Shown here in pieces: positions 13,584 to 15,223 of a DNA stretch of 15,223 bases; position 1 is the stretch's first letter; each line of letters starts with the position of its first letter. The translations under genes and the position numbers were made by a program. The notes under the pieces are model-generated. The model saw only the letters and a list, made by a program, of their open reading frames with translations, had not been told where the DNA came from and did not search any database. Source of the DNA: Thermoplasmatales archaeon ex4484_36 (GTDB lineage: Archaea; Thermoplasmatota; Penumbrarchaeia; Penumbrarchaeales; EX4484-36); contig NJDV01000003.1 in assembly GCA_002254765.1 (NCBI GenBank), positions 1 to 15,223 of the forward strand, given 5' to 3'.

Positions 13584-15112
13584 AGCTCCACCCCCTGGGG
13601 GTCGCCATAGGTCTGCATCATTCTCTCCCACCACTCAAGATAGACGGTATCCCCGCAGCACTGCTCTGTGCCGGCATCCCTTGTACTTCCCTCCACACCG
13701 GTGAGGAGGGAGACACCATAGACAACTACATCGTCTATAAGAACCCCCTTGATGTCGCTTGTGGGGTCCTCGTAGTGATTGTAGCCATCTTCATTTGTGG
13801 TGACTACCCTGAACCGGAGTAGGACTACGAACCCCCTCCAAGGGGTGAGGTCCACGCTCAGCCTGCTTAAAGTTGAGGCCTCAACCCATCCGTTTCCGGA
13901 GTCGATTCCCGTCATGCTCTTCCCTGACTCATTGTATTCGGAGCCCGAGACTCCCCAGCCCCACCTCACACCCAGGGTGATGGCAGTCCATGTGAGACCA
14001 TTGTCAGCGGATACCTCAACCCTCACACAATCCGGTGGGGCTCCGGAGAGGCTGTTTATGTTAAACCTGGTGTAGAAAGAGAGGCGAGCCCACCTGGCGT
14101 TAGTTAGGTCTATAGGTCTTGTTATGAGGGAGTTGTCTATGCCGCTTTTAAGGTAATCGTCACCCCCCTCCCCATTATGGTTCCACCAGGCGTGGGTTCC
14201 GCTTCTAGACAGTTTTCCGATCTCCTCCCCTACAGCCTCGTAGAGCTCCCATTTGTCCGTTGCGGAAGCGTTTGCTGGGAGGGAATCAGACCTTGAAACC
14301 CTGATTTCAAGATCGTCTATCCACCAGCCGAAGCCTGTCCCCTGGCCATACTGCTTATAATAGAGCCGTACATATACCTCGTCCCTGGAGCTCTCGGGAA
14401 CATACGGGAGCAGGTCCACCTTAGCAAACTCCCAGTCGAATGTCCCGGTTGAAGACTTTCCGTTCCAGCACCACAGGATTCTTCTTCCGAAATCGTCCCT
14501 CCAAATCACGGGCTGACCTTCGCTGTCTGTGAGAAGGAGGTTACCGCTGTAAGATGTCAGAGGGGTGACATAGAGCCAGTCTATGTCAGAGGTGTTGTCA
14601 GGTCCGTCACCATCAGTGTCCACCCCCCTGAAACCCAACATGACAACTCCTCCATTTTTGCCCGGCAGTATGTTATATTTATGCCAGAAGGTCAGATACG
14701 CGGAAGTGGAGCCAGAGATGGAGAAGGGACCCACTGTAAAGTACTTGTCCTCGTTTCTCTCGAATGAACCGCCACCACTCCCACCGCCTCCAGTCATAAA
14801 TGCCCAAAGGCCTCCCTCTGTGCTCCTACCGTTCACAATGTTCCTGGCGACCACCTTCCAGAAATATTCTGTATTCTCGTTCAGGGTGTAGGGTAAGCTG
14901 TAGTACTTCTCTGTAAGGCCAGAGGCTATGAGAGTCAGCGAGTCCTGCGAGAGGCCCAGGTAGACGTCATATCTTATATTCTCATTGTTGCCGCCCGGGT
15001 CATCACCACCACTCCATGAGAGGGTCAGGGTTGTGGGTACATCGAGCTCACCGTTTGGAGGATAGGGGTCACGCGATGTATATGTTGACCCCCTCGTAAT
15101 CGGAGGGGATGT
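13580..15112 (-). CDS. Multidomain extracellular protein: Fn3 plus two jelly-roll-like modules (apparent frameshift at its 5' side)
   Basis: The open frame runs from just after a stop at 15113-15115 to a TGA at 13580. It begins with a clear Fn3 domain (P-P-N-G-E-L-D-V ... Y-D-V-Y-L-G ... Y-F-W-K-V-V-A-R-N, about 14790-15066). Then come a flexible G-G-G-G-S-G-G-G-S linker and two modules that resemble concanavalin/MAM-type jelly rolls, ending in W-W-I-D-D-L-E-I and G-V-L-I-D-D-V-V-V-Y. The first holds a D-T-D-G-D-G-x-D calcium-type loop, and a C-C pair lies near the C-terminus. The only standard start (GTG at 14854) cuts the Fn3 domain in half. Thus the gene most likely continues upstream after a one-base frameshift. 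It sits first in the pilin-like operon. Confidence 0.75.
   Translation of the reverse strand, partial: TSPPITRGSTYTSRDPYPPNGELDVPTTLTLSWSGGDDPGGNNENIRYDVYLGLSQDSLTLIASGLTEKYYSLPYTLNENTEYFWKVVARNIVNGRSTEGGLWAFMTGGGGSGGGSFERNEDKYFTVGPFSISGSTSAYLTFWHKYNILPGKNGGVVMLGFRGVDTDGDGPDNTSDIDWLYVTPLTSYSGNLLLTDSEGQPVIWRDDFGRRILWCWNGKSSTGTFDWEFAKVDLLPYVPESSRDEVYVRLYYKQYGQGTGFGWWIDDLEIRVSRSDSLPANASATDKWELYEAVGEEIGKLSRSGTHAWWNHNGEGGDDYLKSGIDNSLITRPIDLTNARWARLSFYTRFNINSLSGAPPDCVRVEVSADNGLTWTAITLGVRWGWGVSGSEYNESGKSMTGIDSGNGWVEASTLSRLSVDLTPWRGFVVLLRFRVVTTNEDGYNHYEDPTSDIKGVLIDDVVVYGVSLLTGVEGSTRDAGTEQCCGDTVYLEWWERMMQTYGDPQGVEL
15065..15092. repeat. Perfect 7-bp inverted repeat at the frameshift point
   Basis: GGGGTCA (15065-15071) and TGACCCC (15086-15092) are exact inverted copies separated by 14 bases. 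The in-frame TGA and the presumed extra base lie in one arm. Such a structure can promote replication slippage or read errors. Confidence 0.65.
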
Positions 15113-15223
15113 TCACCGTGTATTGTCTCCACGTCCGGGCCCAGCTACTGGTTGAGCTGAATGCACCATCTCCGTTCTCATAGCACAGGGTATTATAGAC
15201 AGAGGAGTCGCTTCTTATGGTAT
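15069..15223 (-). pseudogene. Upstream, frame-shifted part of the multidomain surface protein (5' end off window)
   Basis: From the window edge a different minus frame is open to a TGA at 15069-15071, encoding about 50 residues with the same surface-protein style (T-S-S-W-A-R-T-W-R-Q-Y-T, then V-N-I-P-S-D-Y-E-G-V-N-I-Y-I-A). Removing the T of this TGA would fuse it directly to D-P-Y-P-P-N-G-E, the normal start of the Fn3 domain in the next frame. I therefore treat it as the continuation of the 13580-15112 gene. Whether the break is in the genome or in the assembly cannot be told here. Confidence 0.6.

Noticed and set aside
15060..15100. Programmed ribosomal frameshift site
   Set aside because: No slippery heptamer precedes the hairpin, and the needed change is a simple one-base removal; mutation or assembly error is more economical.

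Overview
The window comes from an archaeon, most likely a euryarchaeote and possibly a relative of Thermoplasmatota. The archaeal markers are an NMD3 homologue, ribosomal protein LX (L18a/eL20), prefoldin alpha, an archaeal-type FtsY, a pyruvoyl-dependent arginine decarboxylase, a small PRC-barrel protein, type IV pilin-like proteins with class III leader peptides, TATA-like promoters and strong GGAGG/GAGGTGAT ribosome sites. Several genes appear to be leaderless. The lineage below phylum is inference only. Coding density is very high. No gap reaches 300 bases, and I saw no tRNA, rRNA, CRISPR array or insertion sequence.

Layout from left to right. Bases 2-1567 (+) hold the 3' part of a membrane-anchored surface protein built from tandem Ig/PKD-like domains. 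Bases 1655-2803 (+) encode a class I PLP aminotransferase. The minus strand then carries TrmO-type tRNA methyltransferase (2820-3266) and arginine decarboxylase PdaD (3306-3854). Next comes an information-processing operon, read LX (5893-6126), prefoldin alpha (5437-5880), FtsY (4407-5453) and a COG2426 membrane protein (3954-4394). Upstream of it is a two-gene unit, a PRC-barrel protein (6407-6691) and a small zinc-binding protein (6191-6397), preceded by a winged-helix protein with three TerB/EF-hand-like repeats (6758-7741).

The most distinctive block is a minus-strand operon of NfeD (10166-10702), two head-only SPFH proteins (9548-10156 and 8937-9551) and one full stomatin with five perfect 11-residue coil repeats (7787-8893). 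The genes are linked by stop/start overlaps or stops embedded in ribosome sites. This suggests a hetero-oligomeric SPFH assembly in the membrane with NfeD as partner. NMD3 (10827-11867, +) is divergent from this operon.

The right end (11864-15223, minus) is a surface-appendage locus. It has a large multidomain protein (Fn3 plus two jelly-roll-like modules) that runs off the window, followed by two coupled pilin-like genes. The large gene carries an apparent single-base frameshift near 15069-15080 that coincides with a perfect 7-bp inverted repeat.

The best candidates for something under-described are the triple-SPFH/NfeD operon, possibly with the adjacent winged-helix/TerB-like regulator, and the pilin/surface-protein module. 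The COG2426 gene also seems to lack any standard start codon for its N-terminal helix.
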